Shown here: piece after piece, positions 31,697 to 39,895 of the stretch
Position numbering within the stretch: position 1 is the first letter of the stretch
Layout: each line of letters begins with the position of its first letter
Source of the DNA: DATDRS01 sp035291605
GTDB taxonomy: Bacteria > Chloroflexota > Anaerolineae > Anaerolineales > UBA6663
DNA: 44,898 nt
Reading direction: 5' to 3'
Assembly: GCA_035291605.1 (NCBI GenBank)
Contig: DATDRS010000425.1
Span: 1 to 44,898 of the forward strand
Position numbers and translations under genes: made by a program
Notes under the pieces: generated by a model
Told to the model about the DNA's origin: nothing
The model's database searches: none
Seen by the model: the letters and a program-made list of their open reading frames with translations, nothing else

Positions 31697-32851
31697 ATGC
31701 ACGCCGAAATCATCGCCATCGGCACGGAGTTACTGCTCGGCGAGATCGTGGACACCAATTCAGCTCACATCGCCCACGCGCTGCGCGAAATCGGCCTGGA
31801 TTTGCGGTGGATGTCGGCCGTGGGCGACAACGAGGCGCGAATCGCCGAGCTCGTGACCCAGGCCGCCCGGCGCTCCACCGTGGTGATCACGACCGGCGGA
31901 CTCGGCCCGACGGTGGATGACCCGACCCGCGAGGCGATTGCGCGCGCCGCCGGGCGGCCGCTTGAATACCGGCCGGAACTGTGGGCGCAGATCGAAGCCC
32001 GCTTCGCACGCTTTCGCCGTCAGCCGACGGAAAACAACCGCCGCCAGGCTTACATCCCGCAGGGCGCTATCGCGCTCGAAAACCCGGTCGGCACAGCGCC
32101 CTGCTTCATCGTCACCATGGAGACGAGCGTCGTCATCGCGCTGCCCGGTGTGCCGCGTGAGATGGAACATATGCTGGCTAACGTCGTCGTCCCATACCTG
32201 CGCGAGAAGTTCAAGCTCTCCGGCGTGATCAAAACCAAAATCCTGCGCACCGTCGGCATTGGCGAAAGCATGGTGGACGAAAAAGTCGGCGATCTTGAAA
32301 AGTTGAGCAACCCCACGGTGGGGCTGGCGGCCCACGCCGGGCAGACCGACATCCGGATCACGGCCAAAGCCGCAGGCGAGGCCGAAGCCGCAGCCATGAT
32401 TGCCGAGGTTGAAGCGAAAGTCCGCGAGCGCCTGAGCGATTTCATCTACGGCGAGGGGCGCGAGAGCGTGGAGGAAGTCCTGGGGCGCTTGCTCGCCGCC
32501 CGGCACATGACGGTGGCCACAACCGAATTCGGGACAGGCGGGCAACTCTCCGGGCGGCTGGCGGCTATCCCCCAGGCGGCGCAGGTCTTTCGTGGAGGCG
32601 CAGTCGGCATTTCGGCCTCCGGCATTCAAGTCGCCGCCGAGGCTGAACGCACCCGGGCAGAGCATAGCGCGCATTGGGGCCTGGGAGTCCACTTGAATAC
32701 GCAGCCTGACGCGCCGCAGACTGAAATCGTGTTGACGGATGGCCTGAAGAACGAGCGCCGCACATTCGGTTACGGCGGCCCGCCCGCCCTGCTCCCTACC
32801 TGGGCCAGCACGGCGGCGTTCAATCTTCTACGTCTCGAGCTCTTGAAATAG
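31697..32851 (+). CDS. cinA: CinA-like protein with degenerate C-terminal deamidase domain
   Basis: A 384-residue CinA family protein. Residues 1-170 are the MoCF/COG1058 domain (MHAEIIAIGTELLLGEIVDT, TTGGLGPTVDDPTREA, LPGVPREMEHML), linked in other species to ADP-ribose pyrophosphatase activity. The middle domain (about 175-255) is present. The C-terminal part should be the NMN deamidase (PncC) domain, whose signature AESCTGG reads TEFGTGG, so the catalytic Ser is lost. The conserved stretch with the Lys (YxxxxK) and the later SGIAGPxGG loop are missing or unrecognisable. The domain is about 50 residues shorter than usual. Pyridine nucleotide salvage by this protein is thus unlikely. No ribosome site is clear; heptamer repeats precede the ATG. 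Confidence 0.88.
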   Translation: MHAEIIAIGTELLLGEIVDTNSAHIAHALREIGLDLRWMSAVGDNEARIAELVTQAARRSTVVITTGGLGPTVDDPTREAIARAAGRPLEYRPELWAQIEARFARFRRQPTENNRRQAYIPQGAIALENPVGTAPCFIVTMETSVVIALPGVPREMEHMLANVVVPYLREKFKLSGVIKTKILRTVGIGESMVDEKVGDLEKLSNPTVGLAAHAGQTDIRITAKAAGEAEAAAMIAEVEAKVRERLSDFIYGEGRESVEEVLGRLLAARHMTVATTEFGTGGQLSGRLAAIPQAAQVFRGGAVGISASGIQVAAEAERTRAEHSAHWGLGVHLNTQPDAPQTEIVLTDGLKNERRTFGYGGPPALLPTWASTAAFNLLRLELLK

Positions 32852-32879
32852 AGACGTCTCCATCCGTTGACAAAAACTC

Positions 32880-34166
32880 TCAACTAATCCAATCCAAAAA
32901 CCTATACCAGGCTCCCACGAAGGGGAGAAACCACGGGACGCCGTTATACAGGCCGAGCGGCGCGCCGGGGAACGGAATATGGGCAAACGGATTGTCAGAT
33001 GTCTCGCCGGAAATCGCCGCGGCCAACTGCGTGCCCAAATACGTCGCCATGGCCACGCCATGCCCGGCGTAGCCCAACGCGTAATGCAGGCCGTCCATCT
33101 TCCCGGCGTGCGGCATCATGTCGAAGGCAAAGTCGAGCGTCCCGCCCCACACGTACTCCACTTTCACGTCGCGCAGTTGCGGATACACCCCCACCATCCC
33201 GCGCCGCAAAATTTCGGCGCTCTCGCGCACCGTCGTCGCCGTCTCCGGGAAGAACGCCGCGCGCCCGCCGAACAACATCCGCCGGTCCGGCGTCAGACGG
33301 AAATAGTATAGAAAATTCTTTGAGTCAAAGATCATCCGGCTGCGCGGGCTGACGGCGCGCGCCAAATCCTCGCCGAGCGGTTCGGTGACGATGATGTACG
33401 ACCCGATGGGGACGATCTTCTCTTGGAGCGACGGCGTGGCCCGTCCGGTATATCCGCTCGTCCCCACCACGACCTCGGCGGCTCGCAGGTCCCCGCGCTT
33501 CGTGCGCACCTTCAACGTCGTTCCATCTCGCTCCACCCGCTCCACCCGCGCCCGCTCGTATAACTCGGCCCCGGCCTTTTGCGCCGCCCTCGCCAGCCCC
33601 GCCACGTACCGCGCGGGGTTCACGCCCGCGCTCATTGCGTCCACGAAACCGCCGTAATAGATGTCCGAGCCAATCTCGCTGCGCAGTTCGTCCTTCGGCA
33701 CCAGGCGCACTTGATGATTAAATTCACGCGCCATTAACGCCGCGCCACGGGCAAAGTGATCGAAGTGCGCAGGTTTGCAGGCGACCTCCAGATGACCGGA
33801 GCGCGAGAAATCGCACTCAATCCCTTCTTCGGTGACAATTTGCTCGACGCAATCAATCGCGGCCAGACTCGCGGCGAACATCCGGCGCGCCGCCTCGCGC
33901 CCATATTGGGAGAGCACCTTGCTCAGGCCGAGCTTCATCCCGGTCAGCGCCATCCCGCCGTTGCGCGAGCTGGCCCCCCACCCGATCATCTCGGCCTCCA
34001 GCACGGTGACCCTCGCTCCCCGCTTCGCCAGCGCCAGCGCCGCTGAAAGCCCGGTAAAGCCGCTGCCAATCACGGCCACGTCCACTTTCTCCGGCAGCGG
34101 GCGGGCGCCGTCGGTCGTGGGCATCGTCACGGTGTCGAGCCAGAAAGTTTGCGCTTTGAGCGTCAT
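32880..34166 (-). CDS. FAD-dependent amine oxidoreductase (DAO family)
   Basis: A 428-residue flavoprotein of the D-amino acid oxidase/glycine oxidase superfamily, closest in style to gamma-glutamylputrescine oxidase (PuuB-like). The dinucleotide-binding motif VAVIGSGFTGLSAALALAKR is followed by VTVLEAEMIGWGASSRNGG, where the GASSRNGG segment is typical of the group. VVGTSGYTGRATP and the C-terminal LGYAGHGVAMATYLG contact FAD. It should oxidise a secondary amine or amino acid with oxygen or another acceptor in the cytoplasm. It is convergent with cinA and divergent from the epimerase. The physiological substrate is unknown. Confidence 0.92.
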   Translation of the reverse strand: MTLKAQTFWLDTVTMPTTDGARPLPEKVDVAVIGSGFTGLSAALALAKRGARVTVLEAEMIGWGASSRNGGMALTGMKLGLSKVLSQYGREAARRMFAASLAAIDCVEQIVTEEGIECDFSRSGHLEVACKPAHFDHFARGAALMAREFNHQVRLVPKDELRSEIGSDIYYGGFVDAMSAGVNPARYVAGLARAAQKAGAELYERARVERVERDGTTLKVRTKRGDLRAAEVVVGTSGYTGRATPSLQEKIVPIGSYIIVTEPLGEDLARAVSPRSRMIFDSKNFLYYFRLTPDRRMLFGGRAAFFPETATTVRESAEILRRGMVGVYPQLRDVKVEYVWGGTLDFAFDMMPHAGKMDGLHYALGYAGHGVAMATYLGTQLAAAISGETSDNPFAHIPFPGAPLGLYNGVPWFLPFVGAWYRFLDWIS

Positions 34167-34512
34167 GAAGAATAGGCCTTTCTTGCGGAGGGCTGGCGGC
34201 GGCGCGCGGCGCGCACCTGATCAAGCAGTTTGGATGGCTGAGGCGTCATGGGGCGGCGAGTTGTTATCCGGCCCTGCTTTTGGGTTTATACTCAAAGCCT
34301 CGGCGCGAGATGAGTGAGTGGGCAGCCATGGACGCCTGACCTGAGCGGGCCAGGTGGACCGATTTTCCCTCCAACTTACCTGAACGGCCTGATTATACTG
34401 CCAATAAGCGGCCTGCGTCGCAGCGCGTTAGAACGAAATTTTTCCATTCAACTCGACCGTTGGGCGCATCTCAAGTCAAGGCTGTGGGTTCCAAAGCATT
34501 GGAGGCTAGACG
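34167..34512. other. Divergent intergenic region, no gene
   Basis: 346 bp between the FAD oxidoreductase and the epimerase. TATACT boxes occur at 34287-34292 and 34394-34399 on the plus strand, neither with a good -35 element. GGAGG at 34501-34505 is the ribosome site for the epimerase. The short open frames here have no recognisable product. Confidence 0.5.
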
Positions 34513-35557
34513 ATGAAAGTCTTTCTCACTGGCGGCACAGGCTTTATTGGGCAAGCACTGATACAATCCTTAATGGCGCGGGGCTGGACCGTGGTCGCGC
34601 TCGTGCGCAATGCCAATAGCCCACAAGCCCGCGCCTTGACGAAGATGGGCGCGCAGTGTGCGTCGGGCGATGTCACCGACCGCGAGTCCATGCGAGCCGA
34701 TATGACCGGCGCCGATATCGTTGTTCATACTGCTGGCTGGTATGAATTTGGGGTGACTGGGAATGGACGTCAACTCATGCACGCCATCAACGTCATCGGC
34801 ACAGACAACGTGTTGAGCCTGACGTTAGAACTCGGCATCCCTCGCTCCGTGTACGCCTCTTCAACCATGTACTATGGCGAAACCGGGCCGGAAGCGGAGG
34901 ATGAAACCTATCAACGGCAAAAGCCCTACAATTCCTACTATGAGCAGACCAAAGCCGAAGCGCATCAAATCGCTCAGCAATATCAGCAACGCGGCTTGCC
35001 ACTGATCATTGTCTGCCCTAACGGCGTGGTGGGGCCAAATGACCATTCCAATTATGGCTATTTCCTGCGAATGTATTTGAACCGGCTGCTGACACCTTAT
35101 GCCTGGGCGCCGGACGTCATTAATTCTCTTGTCCACGTCAACGACGTGGGGGAAGGCATCGCGTTAGCGGCCGAGAAAGGGCGTATCGGTGAGACGTACA
35201 TCCTGGCCGGCGAGCCAACCAGCCGGCGCGAGATGGTCCAGATTTGGATGACGAAACCGGGCGGGTTTAAGGTCAGGTTTTATATCCCCCCCCCGCTGGC
35301 TGGCCAAGGTGATGTTTGCCCCGATGGAGCCTTTGCAACGCCTGGCCGGTTTACCAGCGGCCGTCTCTCGTGAAAGCGTGTCCGCCAGCGTGTCCTTGAA
35401 CTACTCTGGCGCAAAGGCCCAGCGCGAACTTGGCTGGACGTATCGTCCCGCGAAAGAGATGTGGCTTGGCATCATTGACCAGGAACTCGAATTGCTGGCC
35501 AGCCGCCAGAAACGCGATTTAGTGGCCCGGCTGAAACCTGTGGAAACGAGCGAGTAG
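34513..35557 (+). pseudogene. NAD-dependent epimerase/dehydratase, frameshifted at a C9 tract
   Basis: An extended short-chain dehydrogenase of about 347 residues interrupted by one frameshift. The first frame (34513-35290) carries the Rossmann motif GGTGFIG (7-13), Ser117 in ASSTMYYGE and the catalytic YxxxK (Tyr143, Lys147). At a run of nine Cs (35286-35294) the frame is lost and then ends at 35373. The other frame continues without a gap as RWLAKVMFAPMEPLQRL, then LNYSGAKAQRELGWTYRP, the usual C-terminus of the family, to the stop at 35557. Removing one C restores the full protein. This is either an assembly or sequencing error, a recent mutation, or slippage-based on/off switching. GGAGG precedes the ATG. 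Substrate unknown. Confidence 0.85.
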
Positions 35558-35971
35558 CAGGGCGTCGGTGCGCCCGAAATCCATCGAGAAACTCAACCGA
35601 GTGCTCATCGGATTTGCCCGTTACTTCGCCCTGCCCTGCGCTACTCTCAGAACTCAATTCGTCGAACTGGGCTGTTGGATACGCCTGCGTTTACGCGCTA
35701 TGAAGTTCAAGCGCATCAACAACGGCAACAACCGGCGTTGGCCGACCCGCTGCCTGACCCGTCTGGGTCTGGTATCGCTCTCGGCGCAACTGGCATAGAC
35801 TATGGACGTGTTCCCTTATGTGGGCAAGGCATCGGGGGTCGCCCGGTTGCGGGAAAGCTGCACGCTGGTAAATGTGGGGAAGTGACCCCACGGCGACAAC
35901 GGGGAGGGAGAGGTTACGACCTCTCCCTTACCCACTGCGCTGGCTCTATGTCCTGACCGGAGGCCATATCC
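35558..35971. other. Intergenic region of 414 bp with one stem-loop
   Basis: Short overlapping open frames give no recognisable protein and seem unconstrained. The only structured element is the hairpin at 35906-35927. CCGGAGG (35957-35963) is the ribosome site of the nucleoside hydrolase. The region may be decayed coding DNA. Confidence 0.5.
35906..35927. terminator. Stem-loop upstream of the nucleoside hydrolase
   Basis: GGGAGAGGT / ACCTCTCCC pair perfectly over 9 bp around a TACG loop, followed by TTA only. It could terminate transcription from the epimerase. Confidence 0.5.
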
Positions 35972-36925
35972 GTGCTCAAGCTGCATCTCGATACCGACCT
36001 AGGGGGCGATATGGATGATCTGTGCGCATTGGCCATGGTGCTCAATTGGCCGGACGTTGAACTGCTCGCAGTGACCACAAACTCAGACGATCGAGGTAAG
36101 CGGGCAGGTTATACGCGCTACGCCTTGGGACTCGCTGGCCGAGACGACATCGCCGTCGCAGCCGGCGCAGATGTCTCGCTTGATTGCTATCGCGTCAAGC
36201 CAGGCTTGCCCGACGAAGCAGTTTATTGGCCGGAACCGATATCGCCCGCCCCGACCTCACTCGATCAAGCCCTTTCCTTGCTCGAGCGCAGTATTGAGCA
36301 AGGCGCGATCATCGTCGCAATTGGACCTTACACGAACCTGGCGCTGTTGGAGAAGCGCTCTCCCGGCATACTGCGCAGTGCAAGACTTTATCTCATGGGC
36401 GGCTATGTGTTCCCTCCTAGGGAAGGTTTCCCGCCCTGGGGTAACGACATGGACTGGAACGTCCAGGTTGATGTTCAATCAGCACAGTATGTCATGCAGC
36501 GCTCAAACCCCACACTCGTTCCACTATCCGTAACCGTCGAAACCTCGCTCAGAAGAGCCTATCTGGCAACTCTGAGACAGTCAGGGCCTCTGGCTCAACT
36601 CATCGCAAGACAAGCGGAGGCCTTTGCCAGGGACGAGAACATCGAAGCACGGTATGGTCATACGTGCAGGGGTTTGCCGGAAGACACCATCAATTTCCAG
36701 CACGATCCGCTCGCTTGTGCCATCGCGTTAGGCTGGAAGGACGGTGTGGAAATCAGTGAAATCCCTTTGACATTGGAGATCAAGGACGGATGGCTGTGTG
36801 AAAGGGTTGACGACAGCGGGAAACCCACAAGAGTAGTGACGCGAGTGAACGGAGGCAAGTTCAACGAGTTCTGGCTCAGTACCGTCGTGCGCAAGAACGC
36901 CGTGGCGCCGATTGCGCGCGCCTAA
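35972..36925 (+). CDS. Inosine-uridine-type nucleoside hydrolase
   Basis: A 317-residue nucleoside hydrolase that cleaves the N-glycosidic bond of ribonucleosides. The calcium-binding Asp cluster is at the N-terminus (LDTDLGGDMDDLCALAMVL, Asp7 to Asp16); it is the GGDMDD variant of the usual DTDPGxDD. GPYTNLALL and MGGYV are the middle motifs and QHDPLACAIAL provides the active-site region. No signal peptide, so it acts on internal nucleosides in salvage. The start is GTG 35972 with CCGGAGG nine bases upstream. Its third-position G+C appears lower than in most neighbours, as in the epimerase before it, which may hint at transfer. Confidence 0.92.
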   Translation: MLKLHLDTDLGGDMDDLCALAMVLNWPDVELLAVTTNSDDRGKRAGYTRYALGLAGRDDIAVAAGADVSLDCYRVKPGLPDEAVYWPEPISPAPTSLDQALSLLERSIEQGAIIVAIGPYTNLALLEKRSPGILRSARLYLMGGYVFPPREGFPPWGNDMDWNVQVDVQSAQYVMQRSNPTLVPLSVTVETSLRRAYLATLRQSGPLAQLIARQAEAFARDENIEARYGHTCRGLPEDTINFQHDPLACAIALGWKDGVEISEIPLTLEIKDGWLCERVDDSGKPTRVVTRVNGGKFNEFWLSTVVRKNAVAPIARA

Positions 36926-36996
36926 TCCGCGCGTGGGGCCGGCCCGCCTCCGCGTTGCTCCGGCGGACGGCTCACGCGCCCGGTTGGCCCCTCAAC

Positions 36997-37038
36997 AAAA
37001 ACGTCGAGCGCCTCCCCCCGCGGGCGCCCGGCGTTTTT
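36997..37038. terminator. Bidirectional rho-independent terminator
   Basis: A 16-bp stem with one mismatch, AAAAACGTCGAGCGCC (36997-37012) against GGCGCCCGGCGTTTTT (37023-37038), flanked by A and T runs. It lies between the convergent nucleoside hydrolase and VWA genes and would work in both directions. Confidence 0.8.
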
Positions 37039-37071
37039 CACTCCCACACCCCCAGACTTCCACACAGGATT

Positions 37072-38451
37072 TCACCGCGTCGTAAACAACTTATCCACCG
37101 CCTCCGTCAACTCCGCCAAGTTGCTCACCTGGTGCACGGCGTCGCACAGCGGCGTGTACTGGTGCATGTCGCTGTCGCCCGTGCCCCACTGGTAACGCGG
37201 CTCGGGGTTGAACCACACCACCCGGCGCGCGCGGCGCTTGAGATGCTCGAATAGATCCAGGCGCGGACTGTTGAAGTTGTTGCGCGCGTCGCCGAGGAAG
37301 ATCACCGTCGTCCGGCGGTCCACCGCGTCCAAATAGTCGCCGCAAAAGTCCACGAGACACTGTCCCAGGTCCGTGCCGTAAGGGATATACGGGAAGCGAT
37401 GCTTGACGAGCGGGATGGCCTCGTCCGGCCGGTGGCCGATGAACTCCTCGGTCACGTCCTCCAGATGGTTGTAAAACCCGAACGAGCGGGCCTTCGCCAC
37501 CTGATCCTGCAGTTCGTACATCAGGCGCAGCATGAACTCGATCACGTCGCGCATGGATTCGGACATGTCGCAGATGAGCGCGAACTTGGGTTTTAGATGC
37601 CTTTTCTTGAAGTGCAGGTCAAACGGGACGCCCCCGGTCTGGATGTTGGCCCGCAGCGTAGCTTTGGCGTCGAGGGTCTTGCCGTCCCCTTTCTTTTGCC
37701 GCAGCGCTGCGCGGGAACGCAGGCGCGCCGCCAGCCGCGTCACGAGTTTGCGGAGCTCGCGCGCCTCCGCCTCCGTGAGGTCCTTGAAAGGCGTCTGCAT
37801 CAATTCCGTCTCATCCATCTTCTGCGGGTTATAGTCGGACATCTGCCGGGCGATGTTCTGGCCCACGAACTGCGCGGTCTGCTCGGCCAGCAGGTCGCGG
37901 TTCGCGGCGATCAGGCGCAGGATGGCCTCCTGTCCCTCCGGCGTCATCCCCATCGCCGCGAGTTGTTGCATCAACTTCTCAATCTGCTCGGCCAGCTGCT
38001 GTAGCCCCATCCGGCGGAGCATCTCGCGCGTGATCCATTGCTGCTGCTCCGGCCGGCGAGCGCGGTTGGCCCCGGCCTGCCGCGCCCAGCGCTCCATCTC
38101 CTCGCGCGTGGGACCGCGCCCCGAGGCGAGCATTTGCAGCAAGCGGCTCAGGTCTCCCGCGAGGGCGCGCATCGCGGCTTCGAGCATCTTCTGCTGGTCG
38201 GGCGTGAGGGCCTGCTCGGCGGGGATGAGCGGCGGGCCGCCCGAACTGAAGTACATCGAGAAGAGCCGGTTGAAGATCGCCTCGTCGTCGCGCTCTTTGA
38301 TGAGCGTGGCGCGCAGCGCGGAACGGAAGGCCGCGCGGTTCGTCACACCCATCTGCTCGACCGCGCGAAAGGCGTCCTGGCTCTCGGCCAGCGATATGCG
38401 CACCCCCGCCGCGCGCAAACCCGCGATGAATTGAACGACTCGCTCATCCAT
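37072..38451 (-). CDS. VWA domain protein, CoxE-like, partner of MoxR ATPase
   Basis: A 459-residue protein without signal peptide. Residues 1-270 are helical and charged. The VWA domain (about 280-455) begins KFALICDMSESMRDV, giving the metal-ion site DxSxS near residue 292. TTVIFLGDARNNFN and RVVWFNPEPRYQWGTGDSDM are typical of CoxE/YehP-like proteins. VWA proteins of this kind act with MoxR-type AAA+ ATPases, here encoded 128 bp upstream on the same strand, to insert metals or remodel enzymes such as CO dehydrogenase. No such target enzyme is in the window, so the client is unknown. Confidence 0.9.
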   Translation of the reverse strand: MDERVVQFIAGLRAAGVRISLAESQDAFRAVEQMGVTNRAAFRSALRATLIKERDDEAIFNRLFSMYFSSGGPPLIPAEQALTPDQQKMLEAAMRALAGDLSRLLQMLASGRGPTREEMERWARQAGANRARRPEQQQWITREMLRRMGLQQLAEQIEKLMQQLAAMGMTPEGQEAILRLIAANRDLLAEQTAQFVGQNIARQMSDYNPQKMDETELMQTPFKDLTEAEARELRKLVTRLAARLRSRAALRQKKGDGKTLDAKATLRANIQTGGVPFDLHFKKRHLKPKFALICDMSESMRDVIEFMLRLMYELQDQVAKARSFGFYNHLEDVTEEFIGHRPDEAIPLVKHRFPYIPYGTDLGQCLVDFCGDYLDAVDRRTTVIFLGDARNNFNSPRLDLFEHLKRRARRVVWFNPEPRYQWGTGDSDMHQYTPLCDAVHQVSNLAELTEAVDKLFTTR

Positions 38452-38467
38452 AAGGGGAGACCTCTGC

Positions 38468-38495
38468 AGTCATCAGTCGTCAGTCACCAGTCGTC
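38468..38495. repeat. Heptamer tandem repeat between MoxR and VWA genes
   Basis: Four in-phase units AGTCATC, AGTCGTC, AGTCACC, AGTCGTC. The clearest of the period-7 tracts in the window. Confidence 0.75.
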
Positions 38496-38546
38496 AGCCA
38501 AAAGGCAGCGGAGCGAAATCCTTAATCTGCTTCTTCCATGCGTTAT

Positions 38547-38582
38547 ATCCGTTGCCTCGTCCGCTGCCGTATCCGCTGCCTA
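38547..38582. repeat. 12-bp tandem repeat at the end of the MoxR gene
   Basis: ATCCGTTGCCTC, GTCCGCTGCCGT and ATCCGCTGCCTA form three 12-bp units, the last overlapping the moxR stop codon. Confidence 0.65.
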
Positions 38583-39557
38583 ATCCTCCGGCGGCCAGCG
38601 GCTGCCGCGCAGGCGGCGGACGATATTCGGAGACGGCTCCTCCGAGGCCGAGCCGTGATCGTCGCGGTACATCCCGCGCCGGGCGCGCTGCAAGTCCGCT
38701 TCGTGCTTGAGCAGAATAGAGAGCGTAGTGTCGAGCGTCTTCGGGTCGAGCTGCTTGGCGTTGAGCAGGACTAAGGCTTTGGCCCAGTCCAGCGTCTCGC
38801 TCACCGAGGGGTGCTTCTTCAGGTCAATCCGCCGCAGCTTCTGCACAAACTCAACGGCCTGCTTGGCGAGGTTTGGCGCGAGGTCGGGGACCTTGAGCCG
38901 GACGACGCGCAGTTCGGCCTCCAGGCTGGGATAGTCAATGTAGATGTAAACGCACCGCCGTTTGAGCGCCTCGGACAGCTCGCGGGTGTTGTTGGAGGTC
39001 AGCACCACGAGCGGCTGATGCCTGGCCTTGAGCGTGCCGAGTTCGGGGACCGACACCTGAAAGTCCGAGAGCACTTCGAGCAGGAAGGCCTCGAACTCGG
39101 CGTCGGCGCGGTCAATTTCGTCAATGAGCAGGGTGATCGGCTGGTCGGCCAGGATGGCTTGCAGCAGGGGGCGCGGGAGCAGGAAGCGCTGAGAGAAGAA
39201 CACGTCGTCCTCCTGCGCGAGTTTGTCGGCGGCCTGCGCGAGGGTCATCGAGCCACTGAGCAACTCGCTCAGTTTATCGCGGAGCAGTTGCGTGTAGAGC
39301 ATCTGCTTCGCATATTCCCACTCGTAGAGCGCCTTGGTCTCGTCCAACCCTTCATAGCATTGCAGGCGGAGGAGTTCGCGGCAGGTCGCCCCGGCCCACG
39401 CTTTCGCCAGCTCGGTCTTGCCCACCCCGGCCGGCCCCTCGGCCAGCACCGGCTTGCCCAGCCGCTCGGCCAGGAACAGCACCGTCGCTATTTCTTCGGA
39501 GGCGATGTACTGCTGCTTGCCTAACCCGTCAATGACATCCACAGTCGTATTGAACAT
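38580..39557 (-). CDS. MoxR-family AAA+ ATPase
   Basis: A 325-residue AAA+ ATPase. Walker A GPAGVGKTELAKAW, Walker B TLLIDEIDRADAEFEAFLLEVL, sensor 1 VLTSNNTRELSEALKRRC, and the C-terminal lid are all present. MoxR proteins are cytoplasmic chaperone-like motors that work with VWA proteins; the VWA gene follows 128 bp downstream, so the two should be an operon. The C-terminus carries a tail (SASEEPSPNIVRRLRGSRW) that may be an added segment. ATG 39557 is preferred over GTG 39563 because AGAGG lies at the right distance. Confidence 0.94.
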   Translation of the reverse strand: MFNTTVDVIDGLGKQQYIASEEIATVLFLAERLGKPVLAEGPAGVGKTELAKAWAGATCRELLRLQCYEGLDETKALYEWEYAKQMLYTQLLRDKLSELLSGSMTLAQAADKLAQEDDVFFSQRFLLPRPLLQAILADQPITLLIDEIDRADAEFEAFLLEVLSDFQVSVPELGTLKARHQPLVVLTSNNTRELSEALKRRCVYIYIDYPSLEAELRVVRLKVPDLAPNLAKQAVEFVQKLRRIDLKKHPSVSETLDWAKALVLLNAKQLDPKTLDTTLSILLKHEADLQRARRGMYRDDHGSASEEPSPNIVRRLRGSRWPPED

Positions 39558-39592
39558 TGTCACCTCTTCTCGGCCATCACAAAGCCAGCCGA

Positions 39593-39656
39593 AAGCCCGT
39601 TCCTCGGAGCAACCGGGTTTCTCGGCCTCGTTGTGTCAGGAAGTCTTGGAAACAAA
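39593..39656. repeat. Dispersed ~65-bp element, copy B
   Basis: AAGCCCGTTCCTCGGAGCAA, then CCGGGTTTCTCGGCCTCG, TTGTGTCAGGAAGTCTTGGA and AACAAAC align along their length to copy A at 6849-6914 with short indels. Here it is not next to a start codon on that strand. Confidence 0.55.
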
Positions 39657-39868
39657 CTTGTGTTCTATGCTCAGCGCTGCGCTTGAAATGCCAGTGGACA
39701 CAGCCCGGATACTTTGCCAACGACCCCTTCAGGGTGATGCGGCGGCGCAGGCAGCCTCAACCAATCGTTCGACCCCGGTGAGTCTCACCCCGGCGGGGAT
39801 GGAAATGTTGGCTTCCAGCATACTCCTTATCACACCGCGGCGTACCTGCCCGTTTGCATAGGGCCAGA

Positions 39869-39895
39869 CCCACAGGGTCTTGAAGACCCTGCGGG
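39869..39895. terminator. Hairpin abutting the M20 amidohydrolase stop codon
   Basis: CCC-A-CAGGGTCT and AGACCCTG-C-GGG pair around loop TGA with a single mismatch. It starts one base past the minus-strand stop. Confidence 0.6.

Noticed and set aside
38468..38582. Possible CRISPR array from the regular repeats
   Set aside because: Units are 7 or 12 bp in direct tandem without spacers, and no cas genes are present.
39660..39860. Possible short genes between the MoxR and M20 genes
   Set aside because: Frames are about 30 codons or merge into shadows of neighbouring genes; only repeats can be supported.
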